From Trametes villosa (taxonomy: Eukaryota > Basidiomycota > Agaricomycetes > Polyporales > Polyporaceae), in the NCBI GenBank assembly GCA_002964805.2, contig PUDQ02000020.1, positions 248,001 to 312,000 on the forward strand: DNA of 64,000 bases, read 5' to 3'. Numbering within the stretch: position 1 is the first letter of the stretch; the number at the start of each line of letters is the position of its first letter. The position numbers were made by a program, and so were the translations under genes. Below, piece after piece: positions 1-11,314 of this stretch. A model generated the notes under the pieces. It did not search any database. It was given only the letters and a program-made list of their open reading frames with translations, and had not been told where the DNA came from.

Positions 1-3000
1 AGCTTGACAAAAACGCGCTGGGGATCGATGCATGCCCAGATGTCGAGGAGATTACCGATAAGTACAGTCAGGTCCTCCTGTGAATGGCAAAGTCAGTACC
101 GAGACAACGAGGCTTTCGGAATCGAGTTCGCACCTCGTACTCCTTGAGATTCTCAATCTCATGGTACCACAAGAGTGCACCAAGCTCGCCAGTGGCCTTG
201 ATGAGGTCGAATGTGAGTGAATCACATAGGGTGTCGTCTAGATGAAACACGGTTAGCTGCTGCAGAGCCTTCAAATGTTTGCCTATGAGATTGTTGGGAT
301 GCTGAAGCATCCAGCTAGCGCGCAAGGCTGGAAGGGAGAGACCGTCAAGGGATGATGATTGGAGGTGGGTAGCGAAGAGGTCGCTCTGCGAGTCCGTCCA
401 GCTGTTGTGGAGATGGTACCAAGAGTATTTCTCGACACCGAGAAGATATGTGTGGAGGAGTTCAACGGGAGTGTCACGATGAACATCTAGTGCTAATTAC
501 AAAGTTTGTCAGCCACAGTTTGCGTCCATTAAACAGAAAAGACGTCGCCTTACTGTCAACGCAGAGGAGGGAACTGAAGTGTATTCCTGGGCGCAGTTCG
601 AGACGCGCGGCTGTGTACAAGTGAGATCATATAAGCGACGACGACGAGGAGTATAAGAGGTGACGGCATACGAGAATCCGCAGGCAAATTGCGGTAGTTT
701 TCCTCCGGTTGTGTGACAAGCCACTGCATGATCTCCTCCTGGATCTCCGCCTCGATTTCCGAAACAATTGCCGCCCGATTGAGAACACGACGAGGGTTCA
801 GACGTGTGTCTCGCGTCGCAGGGTTGCGTATGCGAACCTGCTGCTTTTCGCGTGCGAGAGGGATCAACTTCTGGATCCAGTATTCAGCAAGAGGGTCCTT
901 GACGCCCGAAAGCGTCTGCATCTCAGAGACCGTCTTGGCAACACCCAAGGCTGCCACGCGAATCTGAGCGCGGATGGCGGAGAGGGTGTCTGTGGCCGTA
1001 CGTGCAATACCAGGCTGAGAAGTTGTGTGAGCGTCCGGCTGCAAGGTGTGAGTGTGGCGTAATCTGAGGCCCGTACCGCAAAGTGGCTCTCATAACCCTC
1101 GTCCGTTTCACGCTCGCGTTCCGTCCCGCCGAACTCACAGCGTCTACATGGATGGTTTCCGTGGAGGCCCACATGCGAGCACGACGCGGACTGCTGTGGG
1201 TTGTCGGCTGGTAACACCTCCGGGATGATCTGGAGCATGATCTCCTCTTGTATGCTGCAGTCGTAGGCGGTATGCCACTGATTTTCTCCCCTAACAGTGT
1301 GCTCAGTCAGTCACGAAATGGTATTGCAAAGAAGGAACTCACGATATGTCGGAGATTGCAGCGTCGAACTGCTCGCCTGACGTGGCAAACTGCGATGTTG
1401 ACGAGAACTTGACGTGATACTGTTGCGCCAGCTTGCGATGAGGGAGGTTGGCGTGAGTGAAGTAGACATTTGTATGGGCGTTGTATTGCTTGCTGCGGTT
1501 GCCAGATACGTCGTCGCCCCAAAGTTTGATGAAGCTGGTATACATGCGCTTCCCCTGGGCTTTCTGTCGCAGAGGGCTGATACCCTTGTACACGCCGTCA
1601 GGGACACGACCTGTGGATCGACCATCACAGGTGCTCAGTGAGTTGATATTGCCATACGCGCTCCGGCTTACCTGCGAGTGCAAGTGTTGTCCGGCCCGTC
1701 TCGCCAAGAATATCACAAATATTCCGTGCGAGACTCTCCGACTCGATTTCGATCACCTCGGGATCGTCAATCACAAAGACTTCACTCTGGGAGGCAAAAC
1801 TCTTCAGCAATTAAAGGGCGCGAGATATAGAAAAGACTCACAGCCGCATAGTAACGAACAGGTAAGGCGTCTGCGAACACGGCACCCCGCGATGTATGGC
1901 GATACCAGCTGCGCAGAAAGACATACCTACCGTCGGTGAGCTGAGCGAGCTCGCCGACGAAATAATGCTTCCCGCCGTCTGCCCACATGGGCGCAACCTT
2001 TTCGGGCGGAAGCAGTTTGGTACGCTTGTGTGCCTGGTACGCCTCGCTCACTGCCTCAGAACGAATAGGATACTCTTCAATGTCGTAGCGGGATGCTGGG
2101 TTAGCCCAATCCTGCATAGATGGCCTGAGTTGGACTCAGCAGCAGAGAATCAACGGACTCGAGCTCTTTACCATGCGAATGAGGTCGGGCACGCGATTGC
2201 GACAGAAGATCTTGCCCGTTGGTGTTTGCATTTGGACCGTCGGTAGGGTAGTGATCTTGCGGACATGTTCCTGCTGTACGTAGAATTTCTTCACGCTCGG
2301 TGCATCGTGGTGGCCGAGTTCACGTAGAAGCCATATTATTGCAGCAACTTGTGCCTTGGAGAGACGCATGCGCGGTCGGTTGACAAGACTTGCAAGGAGA
2401 AAAGTCTAATGATAGACCCGAGTGTTAGCTTCGGCTAACGGTGTACAAATGAGGACATACAAGTTTGTTTGGGTACGGGTACCACGCGCTGGTTGCGTCG
2501 GGCAGCGCCTGTCCCTCATCGCCGTCGTGTTCATCGTCAGACACTTCATCGCCGTCATCGCCATCGTCGATATCTCTGCCGTCTGCATTGAGCTCTATCA
2601 CCATACCGGAACCCACATATGATCAGCAAACTGGCTTCCTTGTGCAGGCATAACCAACGGCATCCGGCATACGACTCGGAACACGTGGTCTGCCACTGGT
2701 AGACTCACCCAGGTTGTCGAGCATCCCTCCCACAACTCCCAAGCTCCTCGCCAAGGCTGCATCAAAGCCAGCATCTTGATCTTCTTCAGTATCTGACCAG
2801 ACCACGCCTTCAACCTCAGGCGGACGCTCAGTGTCCCCTGCGCCCATCAGATTACCACCGACGCCTGTGAGGAATGGCAACGAGGTAAGCTCGTTCATGA
2901 GACGGGTGTGCTCTAGCTGATCCCGTGTCTTCCCCAAAGTCAGGGGAATCAGCCTGTCGTCGGCATCCAGCAGATTTGGGCCGTCGAAGAATATGTCCTC

Positions 3001-3414
3001 GAACGAAGGGTGGAGCACCTCGTTCGTTGTCGACCACAGCGCCGTTGCGGCCGCGCCGACCCTCGCCTGGCTTTCAGGGACCTCGTTGGGAGGCAGCAGT
3101 TGCGCCGGGCCTGTGAGTACGCTGGGACCGGTGTGCAGCTGTCGAGACTGGGAGGCCGCTTCAGCCTCACTCCTTCGTAGTTGGCGTACGTGCCTATCTT
3201 GTGCACGTTTGACCGCTTTGCGATGAGCTTCAGAAGCCATATGCTTTGTGATGCTCCCTCGTGCAATAGAGTGGTTTCCTGACGGGCCGTTTTGACTACA
3301 CGGCCGGCATAGGACCTTCCCCATCGGCGCGTCTTCGAACCCTGCAAGTATTGCGCGCGAAGCGCCGTTGCGCCGCCGCCAGGTGAGTGCGTACTCAGAA
3401 CTCGATGATTTCAT
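1..3414 (-). CDS. Transposase-like zinc-finger protein, truncated by window edge
   Basis: This is an uncharacterised basidiomycete-type protein that I judge to be transposon-derived. I start it at the ATG at 3414. About nine exons run leftwards, with clear donors at 2703-2708 and after the block ending near 2173, and the last exon leaves the window, so the C-terminus is missing. A C2H2 finger (C36-x2-C39-x18-H58-x5-H64) resembles BED-type DNA-binding fingers. It is followed by an acidic stretch, a block starting MRLSKAQVAAIIW (near 2369), a DDVSGNRSKQYN block (near 1515), a HPCRRC knuckle (near 1150) and a TPVELLHTYLLG helix (near 470). That order (Asp-containing strand, CxxC knuckle, LLH helix) parallels CACTA/Plavaka (CMC) transposases. 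The parallel is my inference, not a family assignment. It stands head to head with the gene at 3672, 257 bp away. I see no stop in the spliced frame. Confidence 0.7.
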
Positions 3415-3671
3415 GCTCACGTACCATCCGGCAGAGCACGTTTTGGTAATGGCATTGCACGCCTGAGGTTTGTATTGTGATTCGGGTGCGCGGCCAAGCG
3501 GCTGAATCTGGATGAGTGTGCGGCGTTGTCGTTTCGCCGAAAACAGCAACGCCACAAAGGTCCTGAGTCAGACGTGCCACTCTTAAAAACCTTCACATTT
3601 CACGGGTTCGTATCACGCTCTCTTCAGCCCACGCAAACGTCCTGAGTTCTGAGTCCCGCCAGCTTCACGCG

Positions 3672-5479
3672 ATGGACAACCACCAACCGCCCCCACCGCC
3701 AGCTCGTCCCGGCGAGGGGATGTTCTCTACGTTCTTCTCTAGACACACTTTGCCCCTGCCGCCGCCGACGTCGACTCCAACGCCGACCACGACTACCACT
3801 TCTTCTCCAGGCGCATCGTTCACTACAAACACACTCAGCCAGTTTGTGCCTTCTTCATCACTGCCGTCGCCGACCACGCCTGGCCCCGGACCCCACCCGA
3901 CCAGTCCTATCAGCTCGCGGGCGACGACACCTCAGATCTTCGAGCAGCATAACAGTACCACCACAGTCCTGCAGCGGTCTCTCGTGGTTACACCTCAAGA
4001 TGGAACCAGCAGCAGCTCGCCCCTCAGACCCCTGTACAACACAGACACGAACGATCCGCTTCAAATCACAGCGAACACAAGCTCGGGCCACGACGACACT
4101 CTCGCCATTGCCCTCCGTGCCCCTGGACACGGTGCAAGCAGTACCCCAGCTAAGAGGGCCGCCACATTGGTGCAGTATGCCGACCGCGAGATCGCCGCTA
4201 AGCGGCTCAAAGGCGATGCTAAGGCTAGCTTCACCAAGTGGTGTTCGGTGAGTAGTAGCTATCTCTGTTATGTACTCACGTGTACTTATGTAACCTAGGC
4301 TGGCCCCGATGAGCGTGAAGCCGCTATGGGCGCAATGCTCTTTAGTCTAACCGACACGCTCCGCACGCTATCAAATCAAACCCAGTCTGCAGGCCCGTGG
4401 GAGCCCTCGGAAGACCTGGTCGTACGTGTTATACTCCCGTTTTGCATCAGCCGTGCGCATTGACTCCTTAACTTGACAGAGAAATGTCAACAAGTATGCC
4501 ATTCGCCTGCTCCTTTCACCAAGTATCTCCGAGTACGATGGCGAAGGTGTCGTCGACAACCTCATGGTAAGCTAATCCAGTGCCTACGTGGAATCGTTCT
4601 CCCCGGCGACTTATCACTATGGCTGCATAGATCATCATCGAGAAGAAGCAGTTTGGTCTGCCCGCGGATTTTCGCCGCACGCAGGAGACGAAGTGGTCGA
4701 CGCTCACCACCAAGGCCCGTGACATGCTCACCCAGCGCAAGTCGGAGATTAAGAAGGCGGTGAGTTCGCAACCCCCACACGCTCATGTGCACCGTGCTGA
4801 GATTGCAGCGCGGTAGATGTGGGCATCGATGGGCGTGTCCGGCGCGGGCAGTCAACCCAACACCGGCAAGAAGACGAAGTCACGCTCAGCCGGTGCCATA
4901 GATGGCAAACAGCCCATCTACGCTTTTCGCAAGTATCTCACGACTTCCCTGGGCAGCAGGAGCAAGATAGATACCAAGATTACCGTCACAATCGAAGTCT
5001 GTGCCCGGGTAGCATTCCTGGTACGCACAGCCTGTCGTTCTTTGCATCATCCGCTGACATATAATGCACATATGTATCACAGCGGATGATCGCGCGTGAG
5101 TATATAGCCTGCCCGACCAAGTTGGTCGTCGCGACTGGCGAGCTCAAGAACTTCACCACGCACTACTGGGAGTACGTCGACAATGCGCTCGCCACCTTCC
5201 GAGACGAGTGCAAGCGCCTGCCAGAGGTGGAACAGGCCCTCTACATGCATAAGTGAGTGTAAGCATATCCATATCCCAGTGACTCGTTGCTGAACTCATA
5301 CCCGTAGAATCTTCGCCGACGCTCTGCTGCAGGACCAAGCACTCTTCCCAGCTGACTCGTCTTCGACACACCGCGATGTGACGGCGTCGTTGAACCGGGT
5401 CCGAACCCCGGATGTTCAGGCCGATCTTGACCGGTTCGTGCAGACGGGCGACGAGACACTGCTCGCAGTTGAGGATTGA
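3672..5479 (+). CDS. Uncharacterised protein, partner of the transposase-like gene
   Basis: Seven exons splice cleanly: 3672-4247, 4299-4421, 4480-4566, 4631-4759, 4817-5020, 5083-5252 and 5308-5479, giving about 486 residues. The first 170 residues are low complexity and rich in Pro, Thr and Ser. The rest is ordinary globular sequence with a basic segment (KRAATLVQYADREIAAKRLK) and a helical core containing KARDMLTQRKSEIKKA. There is no signal peptide, membrane helix or catalytic motif that I recognise. From memory, sequences like this core recur as uncharacterised proteins in basidiomycete genomes. The divergent arrangement with the transposase-like gene suggests either a two-gene element or co-regulated partners. 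Function unknown; a DNA-binding accessory protein would fit the basic core, but that is speculation. Confidence 0.8.
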
Positions 5480-5679
5480 ACGGTGATAGCTATTACATGT
5501 ATGCTTCAAAAATTTATGAATCCCGTCGCACCCTTTTTCCACCGCGTACGTGCCCCTCGCCCGCCGCTGCGCCGGAATCATGTGCGCGATCCTTGGACAC
5601 CTTTGTCCCTTCCGGCTCCGAGTAACCGCCCCCAGCGTGTGCGCGCGAAGCGCGAAGCACTGTGCGAAACAAACATATA

Positions 5680-7200
5680 TCAGCTTGGCAAGCGTGCACG
5701 GATATATAGGACCATACCCGCGATTTCTCGCTCGAGAGCCTGGCTATGGTTCCTAGCCAAAACCCATAACCCTACGTACTGGTGCAGCTCGCGGCGTGTA
5801 CTCGCCAGCTCGAGGCGCGCACGCGCGAGCTCTTGGGCGGACGATACCGACGCCGGCGGCGCACCGGTGTCATGTGTTGGCACCTCGGTGCCATCCTCCA
5901 ACGAGTCCGACATGCCATCCTCGAGATCATCGCCGGCTTGCCCGTCGAGGAACTGACTGTCCGTCGTCTGCGAATCGAGGATTCCTCCGGCGCTGAAGAG
6001 GCTGTTTGCAAGACCAGAGCTGTTAGTAGCCAGCGCGCCGGGGGACACAAGGGACTGCTCACTAGCTCGTACGCCTGCTGCCGTTCAGCGCCGCTAAACG
6101 CGTGGGGCGACCGTGCCTTGCAGTATCGAGGCCCTCCAGGGAATGTGCACGTGCTTGGGCAAGAGAAGAACCGCGGGTGTGGGCGTGTGAGGCAGTTGGC
6201 ACAAGGGGGCACCCGGGGGACGACGCGCGAGGGGGTGAAGACGATAGAACGATGGCGGCAGAGGGAGACATGCCGCTAGCCGGCGCGAGAGTGGGTGAGG
6301 GTGATCGGAGTCGTTCCTGTCTCACAGCGGGCGGAGAGGCGGTCGCAATAGACGGCGAGCGAGCGAGGGTAGGGGAGGGGAGTGGACTCCAGGACTGGGA
6401 GTCGATGATTTGGGAGCCATCGTCCCAGGGCCAAGCAGGGCCAGGAGAAGACGGATGGAGTTCGTATTGTGTGAACTCGTCGTCGTAGCGCGTGAACTCG
6501 TCGTCGCTCATGGGTCCTTCGAAGTGTGCGTACGGGATCGGTGGGCTGAGTGGCAAACCGCGCTGGAAGCGTCCAGCAATGGGCGCGCAAAATGGTGAGT
6601 CAGGCGCAGAGAGGGTGGGCGTGGATTAGCCGCTCACCTTGCATCCTCGAACGTCCACCTCTCCCTCGACCGGCTTCCTTGTCTCGTATCTCCGCAATTC
6701 TCTGAGCTGTTCGCTCCGCATAAGCGTTGCATGTAGCGAGAGATAGCAATACCTTACCTTACAGCTTGAAATTCCTAGACCGTCGCCACCCGAGCTGCTC
6801 GCTCCGCGAAAATCGCGTCGTTGTCCTGCGGGGTGGTGCCGCGACGGCGTGTACACTGGTTGGCTAACTACCTCGGTTTAACAGTGCACAGTTCAACGAC
6901 TTCGCAAGCTTCGGAGGAGTCAGGCGCGTCGCGGGTGAGGGCTTCTGTTCTTGACATTTCGAAGGTGAGTACGTATACGCGCCTGCGGTATGTCACTCAC
7001 CGAGTTTCACAGATACATGCTCGTTGCTCGCAGCACCCTTCGAGATCGCGGCCAGCGCATGCATCAGTGGACGTGTTTGCGTCGTAGTATGCTGTGGGGT
7101 CGTCTGAGTGATGCAGATTGACGAGGTCTGGAAGAGCGAAGGTCTAATCAGTAAGTCACCAAGCTGATGCCCTCTGACATACACAATTAGCTGACGCTGC
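5680..7200 (-). CDS. Hypothetical Ser/Pro-rich protein with C-terminal coiled coil
   Basis: The gene model is tentative. Four or five open segments on the minus strand can be joined at plausible splice sites: donors near 6998 and 6638 and an acceptor before 6568. The segment from about 6709 to 6639 joins in frame to the one starting near 6567. The middle is disordered, with short repeats such as DDEFTRYDDEFTQYE and many Ser-Pro pairs. The last exon (about 6018-5680) contains an acidic stretch and then a helix (ELARARLELASTRRELHQ) typical of a coiled coil, ending at a stop at 5680. The 5' end is not resolved and could lie anywhere from 6860 to 7290. It is tail to tail with the gene ending at 5479 and may be the third gene of the same module. 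No family recognised. Confidence 0.35.
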
Positions 7201-7488
7201 TGCTCGTTAGCAATGCCGAAGCAAGAAACCAGAGCAGGGCGTGCAGGTGGACGAGTGGAGGGAGGTTGAAAATGAACTGTGTTCATCAGCTCTGAGTTCG
7301 CTACAGCGCCCGGTCCTTACGTATTCTACGCCGCGTGCAATCTAATAATAACCCCCGCTCTCCTCCTCTCCTCCTGAGTTCTGTCGTGGTCCGAGTGCCC
7401 CAGCACGATGCTACCGAATTGCGAAAGGCGGGTGCTGGATGCCAGGTCTCGGGACGTTGGTTAACTGGCTGGCGCACAGGCGGACGCC

Positions 7489-7615
7489 ATCTGGGCCCAC
7501 CCTGGGGGTGGGTCCCAGGTGGGCGCCATCTTCGTCCATCTCTGGGGCCCATCAGCCGCCCATCTGGCCACAGCTGGCCCCCGATTGGGACACAGGCGCC
7601 CTGCTCAGGCCGGAC
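7489..7615. repeat. GC-rich degenerate repeat and palindrome
   Basis: This stretch repeats the words CCATCTGG and GGGCCCA in degenerate form. It contains an interrupted palindrome in which GCCCACC (7495-7501) pairs with GGTGGGC (7518-7524) and GGTGGG lies between them. It sits immediately upstream of the point where sequence shared with the P450 copy at 24.3 kb begins (about 7630). I see no coding sense in it. Confidence 0.5.
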
Positions 7616-7928
7616 CCAGCCACGCCGGGGTTGGCGGTGTAGTGCTTGGTCCTGAAGGCCTGAAGCGCTGGCTGCTTCGCCTCTGGCCGCCGTTCTTGGC
7701 CAGTGCATAACTCTTCAATCACCTTTCCTCATCCCAATCACTGACCTCTGTTCCGCTGGCCTGCTGAGATATGCCTCGGTGACTCATTTGCGGGCGACTG
7801 AATCGAGTCGCTGAATGAAACACCGGGTAGGGCACGTAACTGGTGCGCCAACTGCCGGGCTAATGCCGGACGTAGTGTTCGCACCGTATAGCCCACCCTG
7901 GGCCATGGGAACGCGTAGAGGCGAGTAG

Positions 7929-7935
7929 TATAAAA
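7929..7935 (+). promoter_or_regulatory. TATA box of the lone P450 gene
   Basis: TATAAAA lies 62 bp upstream of the ATG at 7997, the same spacing seen for the alcohol dehydrogenase gene further on. The duplicate P450 at 24.3 kb has TACAAAA at the equivalent place. Confidence 0.65.
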
Positions 7936-7996
7936 GGCAGGATGAATCCGTCGATGAAGGCAGAAACATCTCTCTGTCTCTTGAATATCCTCTAGA

Positions 7997-10365
7997 ATGT
8001 CTGCCTCTCTGACCTTGCTTGCTGGGGTGTTGCTCTATGGCGTATGGCGCATCGTTCGTGCCTACTTCGTTCCCTCCACTCTAGACAACGTACCGGGACC
8101 TCGACCGGCGTCGGTGCTTGCAGGTTTGTCTGTCGACCGTAGTACTTGGTATATTGTATTAAGCCAGCTAATCATGCTCATTTGCAGGCAGTGCTGCTCA
8201 GCTGTTCGCTCATGACAACGCGGGCTTTCTACAGTCGCTGATCGACACGTATGGCCCTGTCACCAAGCTTCAATCCTTCCTCGGCGTGCGTGTCCTTGTA
8301 TCGAAGGCATTTTCGAGACGTGGCAGACCAATGCTACCTTTGTAGGCCAAATGGTTGCACGTTTACGACCCGAAAGCGCTCCACAGCATACTCGTCAAGG
8401 ATGCGGAGCTGTACAGCAAGAGCGATTCCAGCAGAGCGTGCGTAACAGTTTCTGCAGGGGTTACAGAGCTCACCGTTGCAACATACCGCACAGAGCACTC
8501 AATCTCTTGCTCGGCCCTGGGGTGCTCGCTACGGTGGGCGAGACGCACAAACGGCAGCGGAAGCTCTTGATCCCTGCCTTCTCCACTGCACATCTGCGCG
8601 ACATGACACCTCTGTTCCACGAGATTACCAGAAAGGTGTGGTTGACTGCTGATACGTAGAAACGTATGTCTGATGGCCGCGAGCAGCTGAAATCCGCTAT
8701 CGAAAGCCGCGTGGCGACGGGTGCAAAGGAGCTCGATATACAAGGATGGATGAGCCGCACGGGGCTCGAACTCGTCGGGCAGGGGCTCCTCGACCATTCT
8801 TTCGACCCCTTGACAGAAGAGACCAGCGATGAATTCACCAACGCAGTCAAGGCGCTCGTGTAAGCTCTTTCTCGCCTCCCCTGCGCACATTTTCAGCGCC
8901 ACTGACGCTTTCCCCCCTGTACGTGCCTGCACATTCCACAGGCCCAGTTTTGTCGAAATCTCGTGGACGCGTATGTTCCTACCCATTGTTCAAAACTTGG
9001 GGCCTGCATGGTTCCGCCGCAAGCTGCTGGACGCCCTCCCCATCCGCAAAGTGCAGCGTGTGAAGGACATTTCCGACGCGATTCAGCGCCATTCGCTCGA
9101 GATCTACAACAAGCGGAAGATGGAGGTGCAGCGCGGAGAGGAGGCCACCGTTGACGGGGCCACTATCGGCAACGGAAAGGACCTTATGAGCGCCCTCTGT
9201 GAGTCAGCCCTCCGCATCGCTACCGCAGGGTGAGAGTAACGGCTACTTCACAGTGAAGGCAAATTTAGAAGCGAACGAAGAGGACAAATTACCGGACGAG
9301 GAGTTACTCGCGCAGATGTCGTGAGTCTCTTTGCGTCTCGTGCTCAGCGAGACGCCTCAACATTCCTTCGGATACAGCATCTTCATCTTCGCCGGGGTCG
9401 ACACCACGTCCAACGCAATGGCTCGCGTTCTCCATCTTCTGGCGCTGCATCCAGACGTGCAAGAGAAGCTTTGCACTGAGCTGGTCGAGGCCCACGTGCG
9501 GTACGGTGACAATATGCCATACAACGAGCTGTCGCAGCTGCCGTACCTGGACGCTGTATGCCGCGAGACGATGCGCCTGTGAGTGTTGAACCGGCGAGCG
9601 GACACCTCGACATCGAGTAGAGCTAACTTTATCAACTTAGTTACTCGCCCACGATCCTGGCCGCCAGAGAGTAAGTTCATTGACAATACTCATCGATGCT
9701 CGAACCGTACTCAACAAGCTCTCCCAACAGATCGGTCGAGAACACCCTCCTTCCTGTCACGGAGCCGATCCGCGGCATCGACGGCAAATTGATCACCGAA
9801 GTCGCCGTGCCCAAGGGAACGTTCATCATGCTCAACCTCCGGGCCTGTAACTCGAACAAGGCGCTCTGGGGTGAAGACGCGCGCGAGTGGAAGCCGGAGC
9901 GCTGGCTCGCGCCTCTCCCCCGGGAGATCGAAGAGGCCCGTATCCCGGGGATCTATTCGAACCTGTAGGAAGCTGCCGTCACAGTCCTATCTAAGACGAC
10001 CCTAACGCATTCTCGTTGCAGGGTAACCTTCGGAGCTGGCGGCAACTCGTGCATGTGAGTACTTCGACCAATGGCGCATCCCTTCTGAGGGGGCCGTGAA
10101 CTGATGTTGGCCGTGATGCAGCGGATTCAAGTTTTCTCAGCTGGAAATGAGTACGTCTCTGTCGCGGCAGACACTCCGAGTCGTATGCTGACCTCTATCC
10201 CGTCGAACAGAGGTCGTCCTCTACACCATGGTGCGCTCGTTCAAGTACAACCTGCCCGAGAAGCCTATCCTCTGGAACTTCGGCGGGGTCGAGTATCCGA
10301 CGATGGGCGGTCCCAACACCGTGAAGGCGGAGATGTATATGAAGGTCGAACGCGTACAGGAGTGA
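7997..10365 (+). CDS. Cytochrome P450 monooxygenase (lone copy, P450-1)
   Basis: This is a haem-thiolate monooxygenase, probably anchored in the ER by the N-terminal hydrophobic helix (ASLTLLAGVLLYGVW). It is followed by the proline-rich hinge NVPGPRPAS. About 13 short exons join in frame from the ATG at 7997 to the TGA at 10363. Core motifs are all present: I-helix FAGVDTTSN (near 9388), ExxR as ETMR (near 9568), WKPERW (near 9889), and a cysteine loop FGAGGNSC-I-G split by an intron (near 10027-10125). The loop has Asn where P450s normally have Arg. The protein ends in KVERVQE. Its nearest relative in the window is the gene at 24284-26649, over 90 percent identical in the central exons. Substrate unknown; I do not assign a CYP family number. 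Confidence 0.95.
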
Positions 10366-11314
10366 GTGAGGATGGTCGGGATAACGGCAAGCTCTCGCGT
10401 AACTCGGACTCGTCTCCTTTGTTTCTCATCGTGATTGAGTCGTGAAGCTTGGCGGACTTCGTGCGCATATGGCGAGTGTATGATCGAGTGCGGACTCGGT
10501 GCCGGGACCATGATGAGTAGAACGTTGATTTGAGTCGTGTTCACCTCATCCCCACTTGGGTGAGGCTCTGATCCTACGGTTATATGTGTTCGTGTATGTG
10601 TGGAGTTGGGGAGCGCGGGCGGTCTACCGTCCGCGCGATCCCGGCCGATGCGAGCGGGCGGGCTGCGCTCACGAGCGCACGAGCGCCAAACACAACAGTT
10701 AGTACCGGCACATGAGCAAGTACGCAAGTTGCGCTCGACCGAATAACTACAACCACCAGCGTGGCTCCACTACGCTCATTCGCTTGTACAATCCATCGCA
10801 CATCCCGGGGACGTACAGGCTCACAAGTCTGATATATCAGCAGGAGGAAACCTGGGCAGGGATAGCAGGGACATAGTAAGCCCCCAAACGATCCATCCAA
10901 CTCGGCATCCACTCACTTCTGACGTAGCTTAGATGTCGTTCGCTATACAACAGCACAAAATTACCAGGGGCAGCGCATTTCAGTGATCCAAATCTGCTAA
11001 TTCAATGCATTGACGACCGGGGCAAACGGAGAGCCCATCATTCCGAGCGATATGATGTCCGCCGGTGCGACCGCGACCACATTCCTCTCACGATATCCGC
11101 GGTACACAGCACCAGCGCCGGAGGTGCTGTCTCCTCTGCCATACGCGCAACTTCGCGCACACGGAATCACTGGTCAGACCTCTGCAGTCCATGTGGTCAA
11201 CCCACCCACCAGTTGCTGAGCTGCATCCCCCTGGAACCTTATAAGAGGGCAGATTATGTGGCCGCGTCCTCTAAGACTGCAGGACCTTCCACCCCCACAC
11301 CCACTTCCGAACTC
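10366..11314. other. Intergenic: 3' flank of duplication and protease promoter
   Basis: The first 100 bp belongs to the duplicated block. The rest has no coding region I can support. TATAAG at 11240-11245, about 70 bp before the protease ATG, is a likely TATA element. Confidence 0.5.

Larger units (their letters stand above)
7630..10470 (+). repeat. Inverted segmental duplication, arm 1
   Basis: This whole block (promoter, P450 gene and about 100 bp of 3' flank) matches the reverse complement of about 24120-26995. The upstream parts align by eye over some 350 bp, for example 'cggtgactcatttgcg' and 'ggtgcgccaactgccgggct' in both. The 3' flanks share 'cttc(a/g)tgcgcatat'. By eye, identity is roughly 80-90 percent, higher in exons. 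Edges are approximate. Confidence 0.8.
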
